Of a stretch of DNA of 64,000 nt, positions 1 through 7,617 are shown piece by piece; the first letter of the stretch is position 1, and the number at the start of each line of letters is the position of its first letter. The position numbers and the translations under genes are program-made. The notes under the pieces are model-generated. The model was not told the DNA's origin. It was given only the letters and a program-made list of their open reading frames with translations, and searched no databases. The stretch is from the NCBI GenBank assembly GCA_002067745.1, contig MVRU01000006.1:1-64000 (forward strand). The letters are read 5' to 3'. This stretch comes from Syntrophus sp. PtaU1.Bin005 (GTDB taxonomy: Bacteria; Desulfobacterota; Syntrophia; Syntrophales; Syntrophaceae).

Positions 1-1381
1 TGCCGATATGTCGGATCTGAATCATCCTTGGCGCATCGGCAATAGCGCGGGCGGTGTTGCCGAAGAGGGCCTCCTTCTGCTCCGCACTCATGAGGCGGAA
101 GAGCTTACCGGGCTGTGTGAAGTAATTATCGTCGTCCTCACGGAAGTTCCAGTTCTTGGCATCGCCATAGAGCTTGAGCGGCGGTTCGGCGAAGTCCAGC
201 TGCTCCTGCCACTCGCCGTAGCTGTTGGGCTCGTAGCCGATCGTTGATCCGTAGTTGCCGTCCACCCGCATCTGGCCGTCGCGGTGATAACTATGGAAGG
301 GACAGCGGGGGGCGTTGACGGGGATCGAGAGATGGTTCACGCCGAGCCGGTAGCGCTGGGTGTCGCCATAGGAAAACAGGCGGCCCTGGAGCATCTTGTC
401 GGGTGAAAAACCAATGCCGGGAACAACGTGGGCCGGGTTGAAGGCCGCTTGTTCGACCTCTGCGTAGTAGTTTTCCGGGTTCTTGTTCAGTTCCATGACC
501 CCCACTTCGATGAGGGGATAATCGCCGTGATACCAGACCTTGGTCAGGTCAAAGGGATTGTAGGGATGATTCAGGGCCTGCTCCTCCGTCATGATCTGGA
601 CGTACATGGTCCAGCGCGGAAAATCACCGTTCTCGATGCTGTAATAGAGATCCCGCTGATTGCTTTCCCGGCACTTGGCGATCACAGCCTCCGCCTCCGC
701 ATCGGTGAGGTTTTTGATCCCCTGCTGGGTTCTGAGGTGGAACTTGACCCAGTAGCGCTCGTTTTTAGGGCTGATGAAGCTGAAGGTGTGGCTGCCGAAG
801 CCGTGCATGTGGCGAAAGCTTGCCGGAATGCCGCGGTCGCTCATCACCACGGTCACCTGATGGAGGGCCTCGGGCAGGGACGACCAGAAGTCCCACATGC
901 TGTTGGCGTTGCGCAGATTGGTGCGCGGGTCGCGATGGACGACATGGTTGAGGTCCGGGAATTTGAGAGGGTCGCGGAGGAAGAAAACGGGCGTGTTGTT
1001 GCCCACCAGGTCCCAGTTGCCTTCCTCGGTGTAGAATTTAAGCGCAAAACCGCGAATGTCCCGCTCGGCGTCGGCAGCGCCTCGCTCTCCAGCCACCGTG
1101 GAAAAGCGTGCAAACATCTCCGTTTTTTTGCCGATCTCGGAAAATATTTTTGCCTTCGTGTACTTGGTGATGTCATGGGTGACGGTGAAGGTTCCGTAGG
1201 CGCCGGAGCCCTTGGCGTGCATCCGCCGTTCGGGAATCACCTCCCGATCGAAATGCGCCATTTTTTCCAGGTACCAGACGTCCTGCAGAAGCTGTGGCCC
1301 TCGCGGCCCGGCGGTCACAATGTTGTTGTTGTCGACAACGGGGGCGCCGGCCCGGGTCGTTAATTTCTTCTTTTCAGCCAT
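1..1381 (-). CDS. katA: Monofunctional heme catalase, C-terminus cut by window edge
   Basis: This catalase dismutates hydrogen peroxide to water and oxygen. Reading the minus strand from ATG at 1381 (preceded by GGGAGGAAAAAGCA) gives 460 residues with no stop before the window edge, so roughly the last 20-40 residues of a small-subunit catalase are missing. The active-site His is H55 in MHAKGSGA, the distal Asn is N128 in [10 protein letters not shown], and the proximal heme-ligand signature [14 protein letters not shown] with its Tyr lies near residue 340. It follows the Fur-family gene on the same strand after 134 bp, a gap that holds a PerR-box-like palindrome, so peroxide-responsive control is likely. 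The family assignment is secure; the exact clade is not. Confidence 0.96.
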   Translation of the reverse strand, partial: MAEKKKLTTRAGAPVVDNNNIVTAGPRGPQLLQDVWYLEKMAHFDREVIPERRMHAKGSGAYGTFTVTHDITKYTKAKIFSEIGKKTEMFARFSTVAGERGAADAERDIRGFALKFYTEEGNWDLVGNNTPVFFLRDPLKFPDLNHVVHRDPRTNLRNANSMWDFWSSLPEALHQVTVVMSDRGIPASFRHMHGFGSHTFSFISPKNERYWVKFHLRTQQGIKNLTDAEAEAVIAKCRESNQRDLYYSIENGDFPRWTMYVQIMTEEQALNHPYNPFDLTKVWYHGDYPLIEVGVMELNKNPENYYAEVEQAAFNPAHVVPGIGFSPDKMLQGRLFSYGDTQRYRLGVNHLSIPVNAPRCPFHSYHRDGQMRVDGNYGSTIGYEPNSYGEWQEQLDFAEPPLKLYGDAKNWNFREDDDNYFTQPGKLFRLMSAEQKEALFGNTARAIADAPRMIQIRHIG

Positions 1382-1471
1382 TGCTTTTTCCTCCCTTGAA
1401 ATGGTTTTGTTCCGGAAGAAAATCGGAAAAGGTTGGTTGTCACGTCCACAATGTCCGTCATTATAGTTTGA

Positions 1472-1486
1472 TAGGAATTTATCCTA
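1472..1486. promoter_or_regulatory. Candidate PerR/Fur operator
   Basis: TAGGA-N5-TCCTA is a perfect inverted repeat in an A/T-rich 15-bp setting between the regulator gene and the catalase gene. Its size and near 7-1-7 arrangement resemble PerR/Fur boxes. Operator function is inferred from position and symmetry only. Confidence 0.45.
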
Positions 1487-1515
1487 ATTAAAAGAAAAAG
1501 GCAATCGTTTTTATT

Positions 1516-1965
1516 TTAAATTTTTTCAGGAAGTTCGTTGAGACACTGACCGCAAATGCCGTAGATGACGATGTTTTTGGAATCGATATTTCCCCAGTCG
1601 CTGACATCAGGGGGCAGGGAGACGTCATCCAGATGAGGCCATGAAAAGTCGGAGATTTTTCCGCACCGGCGGCAGATCAGATGGTGGTGGCGAGCAAAAG
1701 TTGCCTCGAATCGGGACAGGCTTTCCGCCGTCTCGACCCTGCTGATCAAGCCGTGATGTGCGAAGGTGGCGAGGGTCCGATAGACCGTGTCCAGGGAAAG
1801 ATTGGGCAGATTCCGTCGCAGGCGCCGGTGCAGCGCCTCCGCCGTGGGATGGTCGGTGGACCGCACGAGTTCCTGATAGATTTCCAGCCGCTGGCGGGTT
1901 ACCTTGAGTCCGGCCTTCCGGCAGATTGCCTCAAAATCAACACTTTTTTCCTGTAAGGCTTCCAT
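1516..1965 (-). CDS. perR: Fur-family metalloregulator, PerR-like
   Basis: This is a DNA-binding repressor of the Fur superfamily, 149 residues if translation starts at ATG 1965, which has a GGGG-containing Shine-Dalgarno; an upstream ATG at 2058 would add 31 unrelated residues. The winged-helix part (about 10-85) contains KVTRQRLEIYQEL and the recognition segment LSLDTVYRTLATF. The dimerisation part has the metal-binding run RHHHLICRRCG and a second CGQC pair near the C-terminus, together a structural Zn(Cys)4 site. PerR rather than Fur is suggested by the catalase directly downstream; the sequence alone does not separate the two. Confidence 0.85.
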   Translation of the reverse strand: MEALQEKSVDFEAICRKAGLKVTRQRLEIYQELVRSTDHPTAEALHRRLRRNLPNLSLDTVYRTLATFAHHGLISRVETAESLSRFEATFARHHHLICRRCGKISDFSWPHLDDVSLPPDVSDWGNIDSKNIVIYGICGQCLNELPEKI

Positions 1966-2060
1966 ACTTACCCCGCAGACCCCATCATACCGGGCATTGG
2001 ACCGTAAAAACGACATTCGGAAGAGAAACGCTGGAGATAGGAGATCGTAACAACTCAATA

Positions 2061-2089
2061 AAACTAAAGTATGCAGGCAAAAGTGTCAA
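2061..2089 (-). promoter_or_regulatory. Candidate sigma-70 promoter of perR-katA
   Basis: On the minus strand TTGACA (2089-2084) is followed after 17 bases by TAGTTT (2066-2061), about 95 bp upstream of the chosen regulator start. The -35 is a full match and the -10 is weak. Confidence 0.45.
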
Positions 2090-2146
2090 GAAATAAAGTG
2101 AGCATCTCTCCGTGAGTTCGAGCCGGCAGGACCCGACCTCGATCTT

Positions 2147-2176
2147 TGATTTGACATCGAACCTTTCTTGTAATAC
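2147..2176 (+). promoter_or_regulatory. Candidate promoter of menFDB
   Basis: TTGATT (2147) and TAATAC (2171-2176) are 18 bases apart; an overlapping TTGACA at 2151 gives a 14-base spacer. Either choice places transcription start near 2183, downstream of the GTG at 2112, and so supports the ATG at 2232 as the menF start. Confidence 0.4.
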
Positions 2177-2231
2177 GTCTCCTCCCGGGAGTCCGTCATT
2201 TAAAATAAGGAAACAACCAGTTGTTTATACC

Positions 2232-3596
2232 ATGAAATCCGATTTTTTCTTTTATCCCCTCTTTCAGGAAGAGATCAACCGCCTCGTCCAGCATCCCGGG
2301 AGGAAAGAGGCCAGATACCTTGTGCGCATCGAGAAGGAGGTGGCTTTGCCCGATCCGGTCCTCGATCTTGTCCTCTCCTGCCCGGTGGCGGAAAAATTCT
2401 ACTACAGCGCCAAGGACGCCCCCTTTGAACTCGGGGGATTGGGAAGCGCCCTGGTGATCGAGGCCGTATCGGGCGGCGAAGTGCTGGATGGGTTCCGCCG
2501 CTTGTGGAACCGGGATGAAACCATTCCCGTCTTCGGCGGCTTTGCCTTTGATGTCGAGGAAGAGCCCGCTCCCGAATGGCGATCCTTCGGACGCTACCGG
2601 TTCACGCTGCCGCTCGTTGAGATTTTCAGATCCCCCGGGGGCGCAAGGATCCGCGTCAATCATATCAATAATAAAAGGCTGCCCCGGGAGCATGTCCTCC
2701 GGGAACTGACGGACGGTCTGCAATCCCTGGACGCCCTGCCCCGCCTTTCCCCGGCAGCAGGCCAGCCGGTCCCTGCGGAGAGGACGCTGATCCCTGAAAA
2801 GCCTCAATGGAACAGGATGATCAAAAAGGCGCTCCGGACCATCGTCGAGGGGGATTTGAAAAAGATCGTCCTGGCCCGGAAGAAGGTTTTCACGCGGAAG
2901 GATCGCTGGGATCCTGTTCAGATTGCCGCGGTCCTGGCGGGAATTTCAGAGATGTCTTCGCTCTTTTTCTACCAGATCGAGGACGGCGTTGCGTTCCTGG
3001 GCCGTTCCCCGGAGCGGCTCTTCCGCATGCAGAACGGGATCCTCCTGGCGGATGCCATCGCCGGAACGCGGACCCGGGGGAAAAATCCATTCGATGATCA
3101 ACGCCTCGAGGCGGAATTGCTGAACACCCCGAAGGAGCTGGAAGAGCATCGTTTTGTCGCCGGCTTCATCGAGACCAGGATGCATCAGCTCTGCGCGGAT
3201 GTGCAGGTAGAATCCAGGGAAGAGATCCTGAAGCTGAAAAATGTTCAGCACATCATCACCCGGTATTCCGGCCGGTCGCAGCAGAATTTCTCCCCTTTGG
3301 CCATTGCCGAAGCCTTTCACCCCACCCCCGCCGTGGGCGGTTTTCCCCAGGAGGAAATCCGTTCGTGCCTTCGCCGTTATGAACCCTTCCAGCGGGGATG
3401 GTACGCGGCCCCCATCGGCTGGATGAACCGGAAAAACGCCGATTTCTCCGTCGGGATCCGCTCGGCCCTGGTCAACGGGAAGTCGTTGCATATTTTCGCC
3501 GGAGCCGGTATCGTCTTGCAGTCAAACGCCCATGCCGAATGGAAGGAAACGGAAAAGAAGATGGACAACTTTGCCGCCATCCTGGGAGAAATCTGA
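2232..3596 (+). CDS. menF: Isochorismate synthase MenF
   Basis: MenF converts chorismate to isochorismate, the first committed step of menaquinone synthesis. From ATG 2232 the protein has 454 residues; an in-frame GTG at 2112 would add 40 residues of low plausibility, and a promoter candidate lies between the two. The chorismate-binding domain fills the C-terminal half: LKKIVLARKKV, FLGRSPERLF, DAIAGTRTRG, the ELLNTPKELEEH segment with its metal-binding Glu, HPTPAVGGFP, RGWYAAPIGW and the closing IFAGAGIV. The stop overlaps the menD start (TGATG), so the two are translationally coupled. Confidence 0.93.
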   Translation: MKSDFFFYPLFQEEINRLVQHPGRKEARYLVRIEKEVALPDPVLDLVLSCPVAEKFYYSAKDAPFELGGLGSALVIEAVSGGEVLDGFRRLWNRDETIPVFGGFAFDVEEEPAPEWRSFGRYRFTLPLVEIFRSPGGARIRVNHINNKRLPREHVLRELTDGLQSLDALPRLSPAAGQPVPAERTLIPEKPQWNRMIKKALRTIVEGDLKKIVLARKKVFTRKDRWDPVQIAAVLAGISEMSSLFFYQIEDGVAFLGRSPERLFRMQNGILLADAIAGTRTRGKNPFDDQRLEAELLNTPKELEEHRFVAGFIETRMHQLCADVQVESREEILKLKNVQHIITRYSGRSQQNFSPLAIAEAFHPTPAVGGFPQEEIRSCLRRYEPFQRGWYAAPIGWMNRKNADFSVGIRSALVNGKSLHIFAGAGIVLQSNAHAEWKETEKKMDNFAAILGEI

Positions 3597-5332
3597 TGCC
3601 TCCCCTGCCGCTGTCCGATAATCTCAATCTGCTGTGGTCGTCGCTGATCGTCGCCGAACTGATCAAGAACGGGCTGGACACGTTTTTTATTTCTCCCGGC
3701 AACCGCAATGCCCCCTTGATCTCCGCCCTGGCCCATGAGGACCGGGCCAGGAAGAAGGTCTGCGTGGACGAGAGGGCGGCCGGATACCGTGCCCTCGGTC
3801 ATGCGAAGGCCACAGGCCGTCCCGGCGTATTGGTCTGCACCTCCGGAACGGCGCCGGCCAACTATTACCCGGCGGCCATTGAAGGTTTCCGGGACGAGGT
3901 CCCGATGATGATCCTCAGCGCGGACCGCCCCCCGGAGCTCGTGGGAAGCGACGCCAACCAGACGATTGTCCAGCCGGATCTTTACGGGTCCTATTGCCGG
4001 GACTCCCTTTTCCTGCCCTGCCCCTGTGCTGATTATCCCCTGGAGGCCCTGCTGGCCAAGATCGATTACCTCGTTACCGCGGCAACCGGTCCGGTCCACG
4101 TCAACTGCGCCTTCCGGGACCCCCTGGTGCCGGGCCTTCCCGACCCTCAGCCGATTCCCAAAGGGCTGCTGGAGATGGCAGAGCGTCTGTACAGCCGAAG
4201 CAGGCCCTACACAAGCTACCCCGCCCCGGAGACGATGATCCGCGACATGGACGGCATCGCGGCTAAAATCGCCGCCACCTCCAGGGGGCTGGTGGTCATC
4301 GGCCGCCTCGATGGGCCTGAGGATATCGAAGCCCTCGAATGGCTGGTCATGACCCTCGGCTGGCCGGTGTTCTGCGACGTCGCTTCGTCCATGAAGGGGA
4401 TTCTTCCGGCGACCCGGCAGCTCTTCAGCCTGGATCACCCCGAAGCCATCCGGTTGATCGCGGAATACTCCCCCGAAACGATCCTGCAGTTCGGTTCCGG
4501 TCTCGTATCCAAGCATTACTACGCCACCCTTCTGCCTCAAAGCGAGGCGGAGGTGATCCAGATCTGCCCCCGGAAGGGGCTGCGCGATCCCGCCCATCGG
4601 GTGAACAGCCGCATCCTGGTTTCCGCCCATGCCTTTGTAGACGCCTTGAATCTTCAGAACGATCTGTCCCTGGACAGGGTGGCGCGACTGCGTCTTCTCG
4701 GTCCCATGGAAACCCTCTACCAGCTCATGGAAACCCTCCTTGCCCGGAAGGTCTTGAGCTTTCCCGGAATCGCGGTCGACATCCTTGCCGGGATTCCCGA
4801 CGGGGAGGGCCTGTTCCTGGGAAATTCCCTGGTCATCCGGGCCTTCGATGCCGTCCGTTCCCCCTTTCCACGGAGGATTTCCGTTATCTCCAACCGCGGG
4901 GTGAGCGGGATCGAGGGAAATATCGCCACGAGCGTCGGCTTTGCCGAAGCCTCACAGCGGCGGGTGACAGCGGTGATCGGCGACATCTCCTTTCTTCATG
5001 ATCTGAATTCCCTCCTGCTTCTCGCCGGGAGCACGACACCCGTCATCCTCGTCGTAATCAACAACGGGGGGGGGAGGATTTTTGAGAGGCTCCCCATCCG
5101 CAATTTTCCCGAGATTATCGATCCTTACATGACAACCCCCCACGGCATGACCTTCGAGCGGATGGCAGCTCAGTTCGATCTGCCCTATTTCAAGGCGGGG
5201 ACACCGGGGGAAGTGGCTCATCATTACGGCCAGGCCCTGAAGCTGGAGCGTTCCGCCATCCTCGAAGTGATCCTGTCCCCGGAGGAAGATCTGAGAACGT
5301 TTGCGGACATGCAGCAGATCCGCCTGCCATAA
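3596..5332 (+). CDS. menD: SEPHCHC synthase MenD (ThDP enzyme)
   Basis: MenD joins isochorismate and 2-oxoglutarate with loss of CO2, using thiamine diphosphate and a divalent metal. ATG at 3596 overlaps the menF stop and gives 578 residues, the usual family length; the frame stays open upstream but only over menF. The N-terminal part has ISPGNRNAPL and the cofactor-activating Glu E59 in CVDERAAGYRALG, then TSGTAPANYYPA and SADRPPEL. The C-terminal ThDP/Mg motif runs from GDISFLHDLNSL to VINNGGGRIF (about residues 460-505). It is the second gene of menFDB. Confidence 0.95.
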   Translation: MPPLPLSDNLNLLWSSLIVAELIKNGLDTFFISPGNRNAPLISALAHEDRARKKVCVDERAAGYRALGHAKATGRPGVLVCTSGTAPANYYPAAIEGFRDEVPMMILSADRPPELVGSDANQTIVQPDLYGSYCRDSLFLPCPCADYPLEALLAKIDYLVTAATGPVHVNCAFRDPLVPGLPDPQPIPKGLLEMAERLYSRSRPYTSYPAPETMIRDMDGIAAKIAATSRGLVVIGRLDGPEDIEALEWLVMTLGWPVFCDVASSMKGILPATRQLFSLDHPEAIRLIAEYSPETILQFGSGLVSKHYYATLLPQSEAEVIQICPRKGLRDPAHRVNSRILVSAHAFVDALNLQNDLSLDRVARLRLLGPMETLYQLMETLLARKVLSFPGIAVDILAGIPDGEGLFLGNSLVIRAFDAVRSPFPRRISVISNRGVSGIEGNIATSVGFAEASQRRVTAVIGDISFLHDLNSLLLLAGSTTPVILVVINNGGGRIFERLPIRNFPEIIDPYMTTPHGMTFERMAAQFDLPYFKAGTPGEVAHHYGQALKLERSAILEVILSPEEDLRTFADMQQIRLP

Positions 5333-5360
5333 CCCCATTTCAGAAAGGAAAGAGAAACCC

Positions 5361-6254
5361 ATGATTTCAGAAATTTTTGACCCGGAACTCTGGCTTGAAG
5401 TTCCCGGCTTCGAATTTACGGACATCACCTACCATCGCGCCAAGGAACAGGGGACCGTCCGCGTCGCCTTCAACCGGCCGGAAATCCGCAATGCCTTTCG
5501 GCCCAGGACGGTCGACGAACTCTACCTGGCTCTGGACCATGCCCGCATGACCCCCGACGTCGGCGTGGTGCTCCTCACGGGAAATGGCCCTTCTCCCAAG
5601 GATGGCGTCTGGGCCTTCTGTTCCGGGGGCGATCAGCAGATCCGTGGCAGGGACGGCTATAAATATGCGGGCCAGAAAGGGGCGGTCGATTTCAGCCGCC
5701 TGGGACGGCTTCATATCCTTGAAGTTCAACGCCTGATCCGGTTCATGCCCAAGATTGTCGTGGCCGTTGTCCCCGGCTGGGCCGTCGGCGGCGGTCACAG
5801 CCTCCACGCCGTGTGCGATCTCACGCTTGCCTCGAAAGAGCATGCCATCTTCCGGCAGACCGATCCCGATGTCGCCAGCTTCGACAGCGGTTACGGCTCC
5901 GCTTACCTGGCAAAGCATATCGGCCAGAAGCGCGCCAGGGAGATTTTTTTCCTGGGGTTCAACTATACCGCCCAGGATGCCTTCGAGATGGGCATGGTGA
6001 ACAAGGTCGTTCCTCACGTGGATCTGGAGAACGTCGCCCTTGAATGGGCGGGAATCATGAACTCCAAATCGCCGACGGCCATGCGGATGCTGAAGTACGG
6101 TTTCAACCTGCTGGACGACGGCATGGTGGGACAGCAGATCTTCGCCGGGGAGGCTACACGGCTGGCATACGGCACACCGGAAGCCGAAGAAGGGCGCAAT
6201 GCCTTTCTGGAGAAGCGCCCCCAGGACTTCAAGAAATTCCCCTGGCACTTCTGA
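5361..6254 (+). CDS. menB: 1,4-dihydroxy-2-naphthoyl-CoA synthase MenB
   Basis: MenB is the crotonase-fold enzyme that closes o-succinylbenzoyl-CoA to the naphthoyl ring. ATG 5361 follows GAAAGGAAAGAG and gives 297 residues. Visible signatures are CSGGDQ (residues 87-92), the oxyanion-hole segment GWAVGGGHSLHAVCDL (139-154) and the catalytic stretch SFDSGYGSAYLA (173-184). QTDPDV carries Asp168 where, as I recall, the E. coli enzyme has the Gly that forces it to borrow bicarbonate, so this is probably a bicarbonate-independent enzyme. The menF-D-B block ends here; the substrate-forming menC and menE come 4.5 kb later. Confidence 0.95.
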   Translation: MISEIFDPELWLEVPGFEFTDITYHRAKEQGTVRVAFNRPEIRNAFRPRTVDELYLALDHARMTPDVGVVLLTGNGPSPKDGVWAFCSGGDQQIRGRDGYKYAGQKGAVDFSRLGRLHILEVQRLIRFMPKIVVAVVPGWAVGGGHSLHAVCDLTLASKEHAIFRQTDPDVASFDSGYGSAYLAKHIGQKRAREIFFLGFNYTAQDAFEMGMVNKVVPHVDLENVALEWAGIMNSKSPTAMRMLKYGFNLLDDGMVGQQIFAGEATRLAYGTPEAEEGRNAFLEKRPQDFKKFPWHF

Positions 6255-6282
6255 AATCCAGAGAACCAGGGCGGATCGGGCA

Positions 6283-6309
6283 CGTTATGCGTCCAGCCGA
6301 CGCATAACG
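6283..6309. terminator. Perfect 11-bp hairpin after menB
   Basis: CGTTATGCGTC (6283-6293), loop CAGCC, GACGCATAACG (6299-6309) form a perfect stem about 30 bp after the menB stop. There is no T-run on either side, so it may be an RNA end or processing signal, or a protein-binding palindrome, rather than an intrinsic terminator. Confidence 0.45.
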
Positions 6310-6413
6310 CCCGGGATGCCGAAACGGATCGGCCGGAAAGGGGATGCGCTCCGCACTCCCGGCCGCAACGGAAGAGAGAGCGCCTTGCGTGCCCCGATGC
6401 CGGAGAATGCTTC

Positions 6414-7163
6414 TTACACCCGGACTATCTGAAACAGCTTTTCCTGAGGCGCGTAAATGTATTCCTGTATCTTCTCATGCATCACTCTGTGGACCTGTGG
6501 CGCAAAACCGGGCTCTTTGCGCACCCGCTTGTACAGGGGGCTGAAGGTGTCGTGGGGGTTGACGTTGGGCTTCAGGATAACCTGATTTCCCGTTTGCTTG
6601 TCCATGAAAACCATCTGGTTTTTCTCCACGGGAATCAACACCAGGTCTCCCCTGGTGGGCAAGGCGCTCAGATCCGTCCTGGCGCCGGTAATGTAGGCCA
6701 GGGCATCAGCCTGGCAGCAATGTATCGAGGTCTGCACCTTGATGGACTGGCGCAGAGGAAGCCTGTCGGGATATAAAATTTTGAAGGCCTCCTGAGCCGC
6801 CCGGAAGGCAAAGGCGCTCCCCCCGCAGTATCCATGAACCTTCATCACGTCGGCAAGCTTAATTTCAACCACATCGCTTGTGGCCACCCCGACGAGGACG
6901 GAATCAGGACTTCTCATCAGGATCGAAACATCGGGAATTTTCACAAAAGGAAGTTCCTGTTCGTTTCCCGGCAGGCCTGCCGCCGGAGGGGCACCGGAAC
7001 GTTCGTTCCCGGCAAAGACACGCTCCGAAGAGGTGAACGCGATCACTGCCGTGCCTAACATGGTTGCACTCTTCAGAAAATCTCTCCGATCCAGATCCGT
7101 TGCCCGATGCGGATCGGACGCCGCCTCACCAACGCTTGCCTGCCCCTTTTCCAAACGTCTCAT
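6414..7163 (-). CDS. Tat-exported FmdE-domain protein
   Basis: This 249-residue protein starts at ATG 7163 behind AGGAGGGC. Residues 26-31 are RRDFLK, followed by a hydrophobic stretch and a plausible cleavage site near FAG (52): a twin-arginine signal, so the protein should be exported folded, perhaps with a bound metal. The rest resembles the FmdE family (named after formylmethanofuran dehydrogenase subunit E): HGYCGGSAFAFRAA (110-123) with His110 and Cys113, and HCCQADALAYITGAR (148-162). FmdE domains bind Zn or other metals through such His/Cys residues. It is transcribed away from the flavocytochrome c gene. Its reaction is unknown; a metal-cofactor or redox role is inference. Confidence 0.7.
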   Translation of the reverse strand: MRRLEKGQASVGEAASDPHRATDLDRRDFLKSATMLGTAVIAFTSSERVFAGNERSGAPPAAGLPGNEQELPFVKIPDVSILMRSPDSVLVGVATSDVVEIKLADVMKVHGYCGGSAFAFRAAQEAFKILYPDRLPLRQSIKVQTSIHCCQADALAYITGARTDLSALPTRGDLVLIPVEKNQMVFMDKQTGNQVILKPNVNPHDTFSPLYKRVRKEPGFAPQVHRVMHEKIQEYIYAPQEKLFQIVRV

Positions 7164-7617
7164 TTTTCAAAGCCCTCCTTAGATATGTTCTTCAGATATG
7201 TTCTTCAAGCCGCACGGTATCGACTCACCCCAAAGCATCTCGCCACCATTCCATGCAGCCTCCCGTGACGGCACACCGGCGGATCGATTATACCATGCGA
7301 ATCCTCTGTGGCCATTTCTTTTTGACCTCTCGCGGGCGTTGCAATCCGGAGGTTCCTGAGTCCACCCGGATGTCCACCCCGGGGCCCGCTGAACCTTCCT
7401 CTGCAACCGCCCCCCGGCAAAGAAAAAGCCGCCGGAACATGTCGTGACAACTCTTCTCTCGTCAATGCACCCTGGCGATATCAGCGCCGATTGACACGGC
7501 ATCTTTTTGCACCTATAATCTTTTTGTTGCGGACTTGCAGGATCAAGCCCCAGGGTTCAGGAAGCGTATTCAAACCCACAACCGTTTTTATGTTTCCCCG
7601 ATATGAGGAGGTTTCCC
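7164..7617. other. Intergenic region between divergent genes
   Basis: No credible gene in 454 bp. It holds the leader of the FmdE-type gene with a 13-bp tandem repeat (AGATATGTTCTTC at 7181-7193 and 7194-7206), and the consensus promoter and about 90-nt leader of the flavocytochrome c gene. Confidence 0.7.
7491..7519 (+). promoter_or_regulatory. Full-consensus sigma-70 promoter
   Basis: TTGACA (7491-7496), 17-base spacer, TATAAT (7514-7519): twelve of twelve consensus bases at ideal spacing, upstream of the flavocytochrome c gene. It is the strongest-looking promoter in the window and predicts start near 7526 with a roughly 90-nt leader. Confidence 0.85.

Noticed and set aside
3377-4630. 417-codon minus-strand frame
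   Set aside because: It is antisense to menF and menD, with no family resemblance.
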